This document shows, one piece after another, positions 16,566 through 24,874 of a stretch of DNA of 64,000 nucleotides. The DNA is from Alloalcanivorax xenomutans (lineage in GTDB: Bacteria > Pseudomonadota > Gammaproteobacteria > Pseudomonadales > Alcanivoracaceae), in NCBI RefSeq assembly GCF_900217905.1, contig NZ_OBMO01000001.1, forward strand, positions 124,001-188,000, read 5' to 3'. The notes under the pieces were generated by a model. It was not told where the DNA came from. It searched no databases and saw nothing but the letters and a program-made list of their open reading frames with translations. A program made the translations under genes and the position numbers. How positions within the stretch are numbered: the stretch's first letter is position 1; the number at the start of each line of letters is the position of its first letter.

Positions 16566-17018
16566 TTACTCGGCCGGTACCACCGCCAGTTTGATGGTCA
16601 CGGTCACATCGGCGTGCAACGCCAGGTCGATTTCGTACTCGCCGGTTTGACGCAGCGCGCCGTGCGGGAGCTTCACTTCGGCCTTGGACATTTCCACACC
16701 GGTCTGCTCGGTGATGGCGTCGGCGATGTCGCGGGTGCCGACGGAGCCGAACAGCTTGCCTTCGTCACCGGACTTGGCGCCGATGGTCACGGACGCTTCG
16801 GCCAGCTTGTCAGCGCGCTCTTGAGCGGCCGCCAGCTGCTCGGCGGCTTGTTTTTCCAGTTCCGCGCGACGAGCCTCTACTTCGGCCAGGTTACCCTTGG
16901 TCGCCGGCAGGGCCTTGCCTTGCGGGATCAGGAAGTTACGGCCGTAGCCGGGGCGAACGTCCACCACGGAGCCCAGATCACCCAGGTTCTTGATGGTTTC
17001 CAGCAGGATCACTTGCAT
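16566..17018 (-). CDS. rplI: Ribosomal protein bL9
   Basis: 150-residue large-subunit protein. The N-terminal domain is [19 protein letters not shown] followed by [17 protein letters not shown] long connecting helix rich in Ala/Glu/Lys comes next (residues 42-75), then the C-terminal RNA-binding domain ([14 protein letters not shown]). Length is the family norm. It is last in the rpsF-priB-rpsR-rplI operon, 15 bases after rpsR. Confidence 0.97.
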   Translation of the reverse strand: MQVILLETIKNLGDLGSVVDVRPGYGRNFLIPQGKALPATKGNLAEVEARRAELEKQAAEQLAAAQERADKLAEASVTIGAKSGDEGKLFGSVGTRDIADAITEQTGVEMSKAEVKLPHGALRQTGEYEIDLALHADVTVTIKLAVVPAE

Positions 17019-17033
17019 GACGGTCCCCTCGGC

Positions 17034-17264
17034 TTAATTGTCGTGGCTGTCGGAGTACGGCAGCAGCGCCAGGAAGCGGGCCTGCTTGACCGCGCTGGCC
17101 AGCTGGCGCTGATAACGTGCTTTGGTGCCGGTGATGCGGCTGGGCACGATCTTGCCGGTTTCGGTGATGTAGGCTTTCAGCGTGTCGAGATCCTTGAAAT
17201 CAATGTACTCAACACCTTCCGCGGTAAAGCGGCAGAATTTGCGACGGCGATAAAAACGGGCCAT
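17034..17264 (-). CDS. rpsR: Ribosomal protein bS18
   Basis: 76-residue small-subunit protein, full length. Recognised by [40 protein letters not shown] and LLPYSD. Encoded 17 bases after priB. The single early cysteine (FCRF) is the zinc-ribbon remnant typical of zinc-independent bS18 forms. Confidence 0.97.
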   Translation of the reverse strand: MARFYRRRKFCRFTAEGVEYIDFKDLDTLKAYITETGKIVPSRITGTKARYQRQLASAVKQARFLALLPYSDSHDN

Positions 17265-17281
17265 GGTTTTCTCCTCGATTC

Positions 17282-17596
17282 CTAGTCCAGGGGCTCCAGT
17301 GTTTCCACGATCAACTGCAAACGGTCCCGGGCTTCACCCTTGTAGCCGGCGCGGCTGAGAAAGCCGCCGACTCTGACCCGTTGTCCTTCCTTCAGGTGCT
17401 TCGCCAGGGCGGTCTTGCCGCCGGCGAGTACCAGCCCGATGCGGGCCTGGACTTCACGGGGATGGCCGTCTTCAAGCTGCCGGGACCGGTGCTCCAGCCA
17501 GAGACGCTGGCGGGGCACGCCACCCGGCGTTACGGCCACCTTTTCAAGGGTGACGATGATGCCGGTGAGCTCGCAGTGATTACGCTCGGAAATCAG
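17282..17596 (-). CDS. priB: Primosomal replication protein N (PriB), probable CTG start
   Basis: Single-strand DNA-binding OB-fold protein of the PriA restart primosome, placed between rpsF and rpsR as in E. coli. The core is [16 protein letters not shown] and [18 protein letters not shown] at 17539 would give 85 residues and lose the first OB strand. The same frame reads on upstream through [16 protein letters not shown], which aligns with the E. coli N-terminus. It meets a CTG at 17596 that overlaps the rpsF stop as CTGA and is preceded by AAGGAGG at suitable spacing. That start gives 104 residues, the length of E. coli PriB. No ATG, GTG or TTG exists in this added stretch; ATT at 17593 is the other possible start. 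Confidence 0.85.
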   Translation of the reverse strand: MISERNHCELTGIIVTLEKVAVTPGGVPRQRLWLEHRSRQLEDGHPREVQARIGLVLAGGKTALAKHLKEGQRVRVGGFLSRAGYKGEARDRLQLIVETLEPLD

Positions 17597-17934
17597 CTGG
17601 CGGCCTCCTCCTTCTCGTTGGATTTCGCCAGCGGGGACGGCTCGGTGATGGCCTTCTCGCGACGAATTACGAGGTGACGGATTACGGCATCGTTGAACCG
17701 GAAGGTGTTTTCCAGCTCGGCGAGGGTTTCGCCGTCACATTCAATATTCAGCATCACATAGTGTGCTTTGTGGATCTTGTTGATCGGGTAAGCCAGTTGA
17801 CGGCGGCCCCAGTCTTCAAGACGGTGGATGGTGCCTTTGCCATCGGTAACGATCGCGCTGTAACGCTCGATCATGGCGGGCACTTGCTCGCTCTGGTCCG
17901 GGTGGACCAGGAACACGATTTCGTAGTGACGCAT
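17593..17934 (-). CDS. rpsF: Ribosomal protein bS6
   Basis: 113-residue small-subunit protein binding 16S rRNA with bS18. Motifs: [35 protein letters not shown]-like segment ([16 protein letters not shown]) and [12 protein letters not shown]. The ATG at 17934 follows AAGGAG; upstream codons to 17982 are not part of the family. Its TGA overlaps the proposed priB start. It is first in the operon, and its C-terminal acidic tail (EKEEAAS) contains the priB ribosome binding site. Confidence 0.97.
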   Translation of the reverse strand: MRHYEIVFLVHPDQSEQVPAMIERYSAIVTDGKGTIHRLEDWGRRQLAYPINKIHKAHYVMLNIECDGETLAELENTFRFNDAVIRHLVIRREKAITEPSPLAKSNEKEEAAS

Positions 17935-18050
17935 TGTTGGCTCCTTACGGATTGGGCAGCTTCCCGAATATCGGTGAAGCAAGGAGTCCGCCCGCCACCG
18001 GGTTGGCGGCAGGCGAAGGGCGGGGATTCTATCTCAGAAGGCGCGCGGGC

Positions 18051-18860
18051 TCAAGAGCGGCCGCGGGCACGGAGGTGGAACAGCATCACCCCGGTGGCCA
18101 CGGACACGTTCAGGCTCTGCACATCGCCGGCCATGGGGATCGACACCAGGTCATCGCAGCGCTCCAAGGTCAGGCGCCGCAGCCCCTCGCCTTCGGCGCC
18201 CATGACCACCGCCAGGCCCGGATCGGGCTGGTAGTCGAACAAGGACACACTGCGCTGATCCAGGGCCGCCCCGGCCACACGGATGCCCCGTTCCTGCAGC
18301 GCCGCCAGCAACTGGGCCAGATTGCCCACCTCGAAGTATCGCAGCGATTCGGCGGCGCCGGCGGCGCTGCGGCAGGCCACCGGTGTCAGCCCGGCGGCGT
18401 GGCGGCGCGGCACAATCACCGCATCGACACCGGCGGCGTCGGCGCTGCGCAGGCAGGCCCCCAGATTATGAGGGTCCGTGACGCCCTCCAGGATCAGCAG
18501 CAAGGGCGGCCTCTCAAGCCCATCCAGCAAGACCGCCAATTCGGATTCCCCGCCCGGCACGCGCGGCCGGGCCCGGGCCACCACGCCCTGATTCTGCGGG
18601 CCCGCCAGCTTCTCCAACGATTCCCGGCGCGCGGACTGCACCGCTATGCCCTGACCCAGCGCCTGTTGCATCAACGCATCCAGGCGGGCCTCGCCACGTT
18701 CGGCCCGGCGGTCCAGGACAAACAGCTCCAGGACCGCTTCCGGCCGGTGCCGCAGCAGCGATTCCACCGCATGGATACCGGAGTACATCACCGGCTTGTC
18801 CATGGCACCTTTACGGGACCCCGATTTGCCCCGGGGCGGGGCGGAGGGACGCTTGCTCAT
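18051..18860 (-). CDS. rlmB: 23S rRNA (guanosine-2'-O)-methyltransferase RlmB
   Basis: 269-residue SPOUT (TrmH-type) methyltransferase modifying G2251 of 23S rRNA. The N-terminal substrate-binding domain begins at MYSGIHAVESLL. The knot region shows GVTDPHNLGACLRSADAAG, VMGAEGEGLRRLT and IPMAGDVQSLNVSVATGV, the three SPOUT motifs. A basic 20-residue leader (RPSAPPRGKSGSRKG) precedes the domain. Its ATG overlaps the rnr stop as ATGA, so it is coupled to RNase R as in E. coli. Confidence 0.96.
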   Translation of the reverse strand: MSKRPSAPPRGKSGSRKGAMDKPVMYSGIHAVESLLRHRPEAVLELFVLDRRAERGEARLDALMQQALGQGIAVQSARRESLEKLAGPQNQGVVARARPRVPGGESELAVLLDGLERPPLLLILEGVTDPHNLGACLRSADAAGVDAVIVPRRHAAGLTPVACRSAAGAAESLRYFEVGNLAQLLAALQERGIRVAGAALDQRSVSLFDYQPDPGLAVVMGAEGEGLRRLTLERCDDLVSIPMAGDVQSLNVSVATGVMLFHLRARGRS

Positions 18861-21289
18861 CCGCGACGGCGCCCCCGGCGGGCGGACTTGGACTTGGGCT
18901 TGCGCTTACCGTCCTTGGGAATCTCGCCCTTGGCCAGCTTTTCCCGGGTGCCGCCGCCCTTGGCGGCCGGCTCGGCGGCCTGTTTCGGCGCCTTGGCGGC
19001 CTTCTTGGCCTTGCCGGAGCGGCCTTTCTTTCCCGGCCGCGCGGACGTGGAGCTGATCAGTTCCAGGTCGATCTTGCGCTCTTCGGTGTGCACCCCGGCC
19101 ACCTTCACGCAGACCGCGTCACCGAGACCATAACGGCGCCCGGAGGATTCCCCCACCAGCACCATGTTGACGTCATCGAAGCGGTAGTAATCGCTATCCA
19201 GGTTGGCCACATGCACCAGGCCGTCGATATGCAGATCGTTGATTTGGACAAACAGCCCGAAAGCCGCCACGCCGCTGATCACCCCATCGAATTCCTGCCC
19301 CAGGTGCTCCTCCATATATTGGCACTTGAGCCACTGCACCACATCACGGGTGGCGTCATCCGCGCGCCGCTCGGTCATCGAGCAGTGCTCGCCCATGGTC
19401 ACCATGTCCGCCGGACTGTAAGGCAGGATGCGTTCGCGCGGAATCGCCGGCAGCTCGCCGGGATTGTCCACATGGGGACTGTCGGCGCCGGAGCGGATCA
19501 GATAGCGGATGGCCCGGTGCACGAGCAGATCCGGGTAACGCCGGATCGGCGAGGTAAAATGGGTATAGGCGTTGTAAGCCAGACCGAAATGCCCTTTGTT
19601 GCCGGCCTCGTATTTGGCCTGGCTCATGGAGCGCAACATCATGGTCTGAATCACCTGCCGGTCCGGGCGCTCGGCGATGTCCCCGCCCAGTGCCTGGAAC
19701 ACGCTCGGCAGGATTGGCCCGTCGGACCAGGCCAGGCTCAGCCCAAGCCCGCCGAGGAACTGCTGCAGATTGCTCAGGCGCTCTTCCTTGGGCGGCTCGT
19801 GATTACGGTAGAGCGTCGCCACATCGGCCTTCTCCAGCAGGCGGGCGGCACAGATGTTGGCCGCCAGCATCGCTTCCTCGATCATGATATGCGCCACATT
19901 GCGCACCACCGGCACGATGGCGCGAATCTTCTGATTCTCGTCGTAGAGAATCCGGCTCTCGTCGCTGTCGAAGTCGATGGCGCCACGCAACTCCCGGCGG
20001 CTGCGCAGAGCCTGGAACATCTCGTGGAAGGACCAGATCATATCGATGGACTCGTCGTCCAGCGACGCCACCGTTTCCTGGGCCAGCTCGGATTCCGGTT
20101 CCTCGATCATCGCCCCGACCTTGGTATAGGTCAGGCGGTGGCGGGAGCGCATCACCCCTTCGCGAAACACAAAGCGCGATACCCGGCCGTTGGCGGAGAC
20201 CAGCATGTCGCAATAGAGACACAGCCGGTCCACATGGGGGTTGAGTGAACACAGCCCGTTGGACAGCGCCTCCGGCAGCATCGGCACCACCCGGTTGGGG
20301 AAATACACCGAATTGCCACGCTTGTGAGCTTCGTTATCCAGCGGACTGTTGGGATGCACATAGTGGCTGACGTCGGCGATGGCGACGATCAGGCGCCAGC
20401 CGCCACGGCGGCGGCGGGACACGTATACGGCATCGTCGAAATCGCGGGCATCCTCGCCATCGATGGTCACCAGCGGCAGGTCGCGCAGATCGACCCGATG
20501 AGCCTTGGCCTCATGGGGCACTTCCGCGCCAAAGCGGGCGGCGGCTTCTTCCACCCCTTCCGGCCACTGGTAGGGGATCTCAAAGCGGCGCAGCGCCACC
20601 TCCACTTCCATCCCCGGCTGATCCGGCGTGGCAATGATCTCCTCCAGTCGCACCAGCACATGATGGTCACGCGAAGGATACTGGGTGATGACGCCGCGAA
20701 CGTGATCGCCCGGGCTCGGTTTGAGGCCATTATGGTCCTCCACCAGAACTTCCTTGGCGATACGCCGGTTCTCCGGCTCGATGAAACTGACCCCCGCCTC
20801 GCGACGGAAACGGCCAACCACCTCGGTCACCGCCCGTTCGGCGATCTCGACAATACGCGCCTCGCGCTTGCCGAAGCGGTTGAAGCCTGCTTCGTTCACC
20901 AGCACCCGGTCGCCGTCCATGACCTTTTCCATCTGGCGCGGCGCCAGGAACAGATCGGACAGGCTGCGATCATCGGGGATCAGGAAACCGAACCCGTCGC
21001 GGTGGCCCTGCACGGTACCGGCGACCAGATTCATGCGAGAGACGATACCCAGTTTACCGTTGCGGTTTTCCACCAGCTGGCCGTCACGGAGCATGGCCTT
21101 GAGCCGGCGCTCCAGGCCAATCAGGCCGTCTTCGCCCACCGCCAGCAGTTCCGCCAGTTGCCGCTGATCCAGCGGCTTGCCCTGGTCATTCAACACTTCA
21201 AGGATCAACTCTCGGCTGGGAACCGGATTCTCGTATTTCGCCGCTTCCCGATCCGCGTGGGGATCCGTGTAGCGTTTTTTTGATGACAT
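18857..21289 (-). CDS. rnr: Ribonuclease R
   Basis: 810-residue 3'-5' exoribonuclease that degrades structured RNA. Order of parts: N-terminal winged helix (LEVLNDQGKPLDQRQLAELL), two cold-shock domains, the RNB catalytic core with DGEDARDFDDAV supplying metal-binding aspartates, an S1 domain (GVISGVAAFGLFVQINDLH) and a Lys-rich tail (SGKAKKAAKAPKQ, KRKPKSKSARRGRRRG). ATG at 21289 follows GAGGG. It diverges from tRNA-Leu, and their promoters share the 240-base gap 21290-21529. Length and domains are those of E. coli RNase R. Confidence 0.96.
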   Translation of the reverse strand: MSSKKRYTDPHADREAAKYENPVPSRELILEVLNDQGKPLDQRQLAELLAVGEDGLIGLERRLKAMLRDGQLVENRNGKLGIVSRMNLVAGTVQGHRDGFGFLIPDDRSLSDLFLAPRQMEKVMDGDRVLVNEAGFNRFGKREARIVEIAERAVTEVVGRFRREAGVSFIEPENRRIAKEVLVEDHNGLKPSPGDHVRGVITQYPSRDHHVLVRLEEIIATPDQPGMEVEVALRRFEIPYQWPEGVEEAAARFGAEVPHEAKAHRVDLRDLPLVTIDGEDARDFDDAVYVSRRRRGGWRLIVAIADVSHYVHPNSPLDNEAHKRGNSVYFPNRVVPMLPEALSNGLCSLNPHVDRLCLYCDMLVSANGRVSRFVFREGVMRSRHRLTYTKVGAMIEEPESELAQETVASLDDESIDMIWSFHEMFQALRSRRELRGAIDFDSDESRILYDENQKIRAIVPVVRNVAHIMIEEAMLAANICAARLLEKADVATLYRNHEPPKEERLSNLQQFLGGLGLSLAWSDGPILPSVFQALGGDIAERPDRQVIQTMMLRSMSQAKYEAGNKGHFGLAYNAYTHFTSPIRRYPDLLVHRAIRYLIRSGADSPHVDNPGELPAIPRERILPYSPADMVTMGEHCSMTERRADDATRDVVQWLKCQYMEEHLGQEFDGVISGVAAFGLFVQINDLHIDGLVHVANLDSDYYRFDDVNMVLVGESSGRRYGLGDAVCVKVAGVHTEERKIDLELISSTSARPGKKGRSGKAKKAAKAPKQAAEPAAKGGGTREKLAKGEIPKDGKRKPKSKSARRGRRRG

Positions 21290-21451
21290 TCAATACCCTC
21301 AAAAACAAATGTATGGGTTGGCCGGCGCATAATGCGCCTCAATTTGGCTCGTGGGAAAAACGTGGCAAGCCGGTCTCCCTGGCAAGGCGTTGTGGGCGCC
21401 GGAGATGAAACCAATATGAAGCAAATGGGACGACTTTTTTGCAGAAACCGT

Positions 21452-21479
21452 TTGACATCGGGCCATCATATACTAGAAT
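21452..21479 (+). promoter_or_regulatory. Sigma-70 promoter of tRNA-Leu
   Basis: TTGACA at 21452-21457, a 16-base spacer and TAGAAT at 21474-21479. The predicted start near 21486 leaves a leader of about 43 bases to be trimmed before the tRNA at 21530. Read by eye. Confidence 0.7.
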
Positions 21480-21529
21480 GCACGCGCTTTCGCGATGAAC
21501 GGCCTGATTTTTTCAGCCTTTCACGCCAA

Positions 21530-21616
21530 GCCGAGGTGGTGAAATTGGTAGACACGCTAGCTTCAGGTGCTAGTGGGGGCAACCCCGTGGAGGTTCAAGT
21601 CCTCTCCTCGGCACCA
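21530..21616 (+). tRNA. tRNA-Leu (anticodon CAG)
   Basis: 87-base class II tRNA. Acceptor stem GCCGAGG pairs with CCTCGGC, CCA is encoded, the anticodon stem GCTAGC/GCTAGT holds loop TTCAGGT with CAG, and a long variable arm (GGGGGCAACCCC) follows. T-arm GGTTCAAGTCC. It reads CUG, the commonest Leu codon in this GC-rich genome. A terminator follows, and a partial copy of its 3' end lies 142 bases downstream. Confidence 0.97.
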
Positions 21617-21626
21617 ATTTAAAAAA

Positions 21627-21650
21627 GGCTCCCAAACGGGAGCCTTTTTT
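21627..21650 (+). terminator. Terminator of tRNA-Leu
   Basis: GGCTCCC-AAAC-GGGAGCC followed by six T. It lies 10 bases after the tRNA CCA, with an A-run before it, so it can also work on the other strand. Confidence 0.9.
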
Positions 21651-21674
21651 GTTTCGGCGAGGTTCGGACTCCCG

Positions 21675-21721
21675 GCCCACGCAAAGACTCACAGCGGGCG
21701 ATATCCCGCTGTGGCGTGGGC
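21675..21721. other. Nested perfect hairpin between the two terminator copies
   Basis: Outer arms GCCCACGC (21675-21682) and GCGTGGGC (21714-21721) enclose inner arms ACAGCGGG (21691-21698) and CCCGCTGT (21705-21712). Both arms are perfect 8-mers with an 8-base bulge on one side. It lies between transcription units and its role is unknown. The gap 21617-21920 otherwise holds the two terminators and the phoD leader; I see no gene there. Confidence 0.7.
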
Positions 21722-21767
21722 GCGCAAAGCCATGCTTTCCGCCCTCTCCTCGGCACCAATTTAAAAA

Positions 21768-21791
21768 GGCTCCCAAACGGGAGCCTTTTTT
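21768..21791 (+). terminator. Second copy of the tRNA-Leu terminator
   Basis: GGCTCCC-AAAC-GGGAGCC plus T-run, the same stem as at 21627-21650. It is part of the 142-base tandem duplication and lies upstream of phoD, where it would stop read-through from the tRNA. Confidence 0.85.
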
Positions 21792-21862
21792 CGTTATGGC
21801 GAGGTTCAGCCCACGCTCCCTCCTCACCCCCCTCCTTCCCATATACAACAACCAACATAAAA

Positions 21863-21880
21863 CCGTCATAGCGGCTCATT
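21863..21880 (+). promoter_or_regulatory. Weak candidate PHO box upstream of phoD
   Basis: CCGTCAT followed ten bases on by GGCTCAT. The first half fits CTGTCAT at 6 of 7 positions; the second half fits poorly and the period is 10 rather than 11. It is included because phoD genes are commonly PhoB-controlled. Treat it as a hint only. Confidence 0.3.
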
Positions 21881-21920
21881 AGCATCGCTCCCACCCAATA
21901 ACCTGACAGGGAAGAGCACT

Positions 21921-23678
21921 ATGAGACGCCTTACTCGTCGTGATTTTATTCGTGCCTCGGCGCTGGGCATGGGCGCGGTGGTGGTATCCTCCGGCCTGAC
22001 CGGCTGCGGCGGCTCGTCCTCAAACCGCAATTCGGACAATGGCAATGAGCGCCTGGTGGCGTTCCACCATGGCGTCGCCAGCGGCGACCCGCAGACCCAG
22101 GGCGTCATTCTGTGGACCCGGGTGACCCCGGAAGACGGTGATACCTCACCGGTATCCGTGAGCTGGGAAGTGGCCAGTGACGCGGACTTCACTCAACTGG
22201 TCAATGAGGACAGCACCGAGGTCCGGCAAGCCTACGACTATACCCTCAAGGTGGATGTTCAAGGGCTGGAGCCCGGCAAAACCTACTACTACCGCTTCCA
22301 TGCCGCCGGCGTCACCTCCCCGGTAGGCGTTACCCGCACCCTGCCGGAAGGCAATGTGGATCAGGTCACCTTCGCGGTGCTGTCCTGCTCCAACTATCCA
22401 GCGGGCTTTTTCCATGTCTACGCCGAGGCCGCCAAGGAAGCACGGCTGGATGCGGTACTGCATCTGGGTGACTACCTCTATGAGTACGCCACCGACGGCT
22501 ACGACGGCGACCAGGCCGAGGAGATGGGCCGCGCCCTGCCGGAAAACAACGACCTGGAAATGATCCAATTGGTGGATTACCGCCGCCGCTATGCGCTCTA
22601 CCGCACCGACCCGGACCTGCAGGCCCTTCACGCCAAGGCGCCGTTCATCGCCGTTTGGGATGACCACGAAATCGCCAACGACGCCTGGATGGAAGGCGCC
22701 GAGAACCACGATCCGGCCACCGAAGGCGATTATCTGATGCGCAAGCAGCGCGCCCTGCAAGCCTACTTCGAGTGGATGCCGATCCGGCCGTTCGACGACA
22801 ACGACCGGGAAATCATCTACCGCAGCTTCCACTATGGCGACCTGGTCAGCCTGCACATGCTCGACACCCGCATCATCGGCCGGGACGAGCAGCTCAGCTA
22901 TACCGATTACCTGACTGATACCGGCCTCGACGCGGAGGCGTTCACCGCCGCGGTCACCGATCCTAATCGGCACCTGCTCGGCACCACGCAGTTGAACTGG
23001 CTCAGTGAGGCACTTGCCACCTCCAGCGCCACCTGGCAGGTACTGGGCCAGCAAGTGCTGATGGGACGCATGCTGATGCCCGCGGAAATGCTGCAGGGCC
23101 TGCTGGCTCCGGCCCCCGAGCTGGTCACCCTTATTGAAGAACTGACCACTCTGAAAGGACGCTATCTGCAAGGCGACCCAACCCTGACCGAGGAAGAGAT
23201 CGCCCGTATCACCACTGTCCTGCCCTACAACCTGGACGCCTGGGACGGCTACATGGCCGAGCGCGAGGTCCTGCTGCAAACGGCCAAGCAGTTGGGCAAG
23301 AACCTGGTGGTGCTGGCCGGCGACACCCACAATGCCTGGGCCAGCCATCTCACCATTGACGGCGGCGAGGGCAAGCAAAGCGTCGGCGTGGAACTGGCCA
23401 CCGCCTCGGTGTCCTCGCCGGGCCTTGAGTACTATCTGCAATTACCTACCGAAGCCATTCCCCAGGCGGAGCAGGCCATCACTCTGCTGGTGGATGACCT
23501 GCAGTACCTCAACGCCAGCCAGCGCGGTTATCTGCGAGTCACCTTCACCGCCGAGGAAACCCGGGCGGACTGGCGTTTTGTATCCACGGTGAAAAGCAGC
23601 GACTATCAGGTGGACGAGGCACGCGGGTATTCGATGACGGTGCAGGCAGGGAGTCCGGCTCTGACCCAGGCGGACTGA
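21921..23678 (+). CDS. phoD: PhoD-family alkaline phosphatase/phosphodiesterase, Tat lipoprotein
   Basis: 585-residue exported enzyme that cleaves phosphate mono- and diesters. The N-terminus has a Tat motif (RRDFIRAS) followed by a lipobox (LTGCGG, Cys about residue 29), so it is probably a folded, Tat-exported lipoprotein. A PhoD N-terminal domain (FHHGVASGDPQTQGVILWTR) precedes the metallophosphoesterase core: LHLGDYLYEY, AVWDDHEIANDAW and VLAGDTHNAW, the metal-binding residues of PhoD. ATG follows AGGGAAGAG. It opens a run of four phosphatases (phoD, two PhoA types, PhoX), although its neighbours lie on different strands. Calcium/iron dependence is known for PhoD and assumed here. Confidence 0.94.
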   Translation: MRRLTRRDFIRASALGMGAVVVSSGLTGCGGSSSNRNSDNGNERLVAFHHGVASGDPQTQGVILWTRVTPEDGDTSPVSVSWEVASDADFTQLVNEDSTEVRQAYDYTLKVDVQGLEPGKTYYYRFHAAGVTSPVGVTRTLPEGNVDQVTFAVLSCSNYPAGFFHVYAEAAKEARLDAVLHLGDYLYEYATDGYDGDQAEEMGRALPENNDLEMIQLVDYRRRYALYRTDPDLQALHAKAPFIAVWDDHEIANDAWMEGAENHDPATEGDYLMRKQRALQAYFEWMPIRPFDDNDREIIYRSFHYGDLVSLHMLDTRIIGRDEQLSYTDYLTDTGLDAEAFTAAVTDPNRHLLGTTQLNWLSEALATSSATWQVLGQQVLMGRMLMPAEMLQGLLAPAPELVTLIEELTTLKGRYLQGDPTLTEEEIARITTVLPYNLDAWDGYMAEREVLLQTAKQLGKNLVVLAGDTHNAWASHLTIDGGEGKQSVGVELATASVSSPGLEYYLQLPTEAIPQAEQAITLLVDDLQYLNASQRGYLRVTFTAEETRADWRFVSTVKSSDYQVDEARGYSMTVQAGSPALTQAD

Positions 23679-23766
23679 AAACAGCGGGGGATGGTGAACT
23701 TGCATACGCCGCCGAAGTGGCCCAATATCCGGGCCGCACGCAGACTCGAGCGATAACGTGGTCCCT

Positions 23767-24021
23767 ATGCAAAAGAATCAAGCCACCCCCGCCCTTCATG
23801 CCTCCCGGGGCCGTCGCCTGCCCGTATTGGCACTGGCCCTGTTTCTGGCCTTGCAAGCGCCAGCCTATCTGCCGGCAACCGCGCGGGCCGAGGTACACCC
23901 GGAAATTCAAAAGGCCAACGAACAGCGAGCCCGGGCGGAGAGGCGTCAGAAATTTCTGCTGCTGTTTCCCGCCGCCGCCCTCGGCATCACCATCGCGCTG
24001 ATCATCATCAAACGCCGCTGA
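23767..24021 (+). CDS. Small exported membrane protein, unknown function
   Basis: 84-residue predicted protein after phoD. Residues 5-40 read as a signal peptide (LPVLALALFLALQAPAYL, cut near ATARA). A short charged stretch EVHPEIQKANEQRARAERR follows, then a C-terminal membrane segment FPAAALGITIALIIIKRR. I choose the ATG at 23767; a GTG at 23758 is in frame. There is no clear ribosome binding site, so coding status is moderate, but the signal-charged-membrane layout is unlikely by chance. No family is recognised. Confidence 0.5.
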   Translation: MQKNQATPALHASRGRRLPVLALALFLALQAPAYLPATARAEVHPEIQKANEQRARAERRQKFLLLFPAAALGITIALIIIKRR

Positions 24022-24048
24022 GCCTGCTCACGCTCTCTACACCACCGC

Positions 24049-24747
24049 TCAATCAAGCAGGTCCGAGTAGTCCCGGTTCTTGTAACCTTTCAGGGTAGTC
24101 CAGGGAGCCGGCTCCGGATCGGCGATTTCCCTTGCCTCGATGGTGCGGCCGGACAAACCGTGTTCGTCCCGGGAACGGATGGACACCGCGTAGCGGCGCT
24201 CGGGATTCCACACCAGGGTGATATGCTGGGAGCCACGTTGCATCTGGTAGGTTTCGACACCGTCAGCCACCGAGGACGGCTCCAGGGAAGACAGGCTGGC
24301 CGGATCCACCAGCGCCCAGGTTTCCACCCAGTGGCCGTCGTAGCCTACGTTGCCATAATACGGCGGCGCGATATCGATCAGACGCTGTTCGTAACGATCC
24401 ACCAATTTGACGTCGACGTTGCCGCTGTCATCCCGCTGAATCCACAATGGCGCGCCTACCACGTCGGCGTGTTTGTGGCCAAGACCACCATGATGATGAT
24501 CATCGTGATCCCGTTGTGCCGCCTCGGGCACTTCCCGTTCCACCCATAGGGTGTTTTCCTGCCGGTACAGTTTTTCCGCGTAGGACAACTCCTGCCGCAC
24601 ACCGTCCTTGCCCACCTGCCACTGGTGGTACTCCACGCGCAATGCGGAAGCGGCTTCCGCCCAGGCGGCCGCCGGCCAGGCCAGGGCCATCACCACCCCC
24701 AGCATGCTCAGCCGGGCCAGACTTTCGATTCTTCCAACAAGCATCAT
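24049..24747 (-). CDS. His-rich exported protein, unknown function
   Basis: 232-residue protein with a signal peptide (MLGVVMALAWPAAAWAEA). The mature part reads as beta-rich (LRVEYHQWQVGKDGVRQELSYAEKLY). A histidine cluster HDDHHHGGLGHKHAD lies near residues 81-95, a likely metal-binding loop. No enzyme motif is seen. Two adjacent ATG codons could start it, and neither has a strong ribosome binding site. It lies between phoD and the tandem alkaline phosphatases, on the same strand as the latter but beyond their terminator, so it is probably transcribed alone. Zinc or calcium handling for the phosphatases is only a guess. Confidence 0.75.
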   Translation of the reverse strand: MMLVGRIESLARLSMLGVVMALAWPAAAWAEAASALRVEYHQWQVGKDGVRQELSYAEKLYRQENTLWVEREVPEAAQRDHDDHHHGGLGHKHADVVGAPLWIQRDDSGNVDVKLVDRYEQRLIDIAPPYYGNVGYDGHWVETWALVDPASLSSLEPSSVADGVETYQMQRGSQHITLVWNPERRYAVSIRSRDEHGLSGRTIEAREIADPEPAPWTTLKGYKNRDYSDLLD

Positions 24748-24832
24748 TTAACTACCCATAAAAAACTGCCGGGAGCAATTTTAACGTTGCTCCGCGACGG
24801 CCCGAAGGGTGACCGCCACGGACGGCGGTCAT

Positions 24833-24858
24833 AAAAAAGGGTGGCCGAAAGACCACCC
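24833..24858 (-). terminator. Terminator after the second PhoA-type gene
   Basis: On the minus strand GGGTGGTC-TTTC-GGCCACCC is followed by TTTTTTA. It lies 17 bases past the phosphatase stop. A further palindrome, GACCGCC/GGCGGTC, lies at about 24810-24830. Confidence 0.85.
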
Positions 24859-24874
24859 GTGAACACCGGAAAAC

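Larger units (their letters stand above)
21601..21809 (+). repeat. Tandem duplication of tRNA-Leu 3' end plus terminator
   Basis: Two copies, starting at 21601 and 21743 (period 142), share CCTCTCCTCGGCACCAATTT, the GGCTCCC-AAAC-GGGAGCC terminator and then GCGAGGTTC. The first copy is the real tRNA end; the second is only the last 16 bases of a tRNA plus its terminator. Between them lies a nested hairpin at 21675-21721. Confidence 0.88.

Noticed and set aside
17282-17539. priB starting at the internal GTG
   Set aside because: It would remove the first OB strand, and it has no suitable ribosome binding site; the CTG start explains the conserved upstream residues.
21601-21809. Second tRNA-Leu gene
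   Set aside because: Only the last 16 bases of the tRNA are repeated; there is no anticodon or 5' half.
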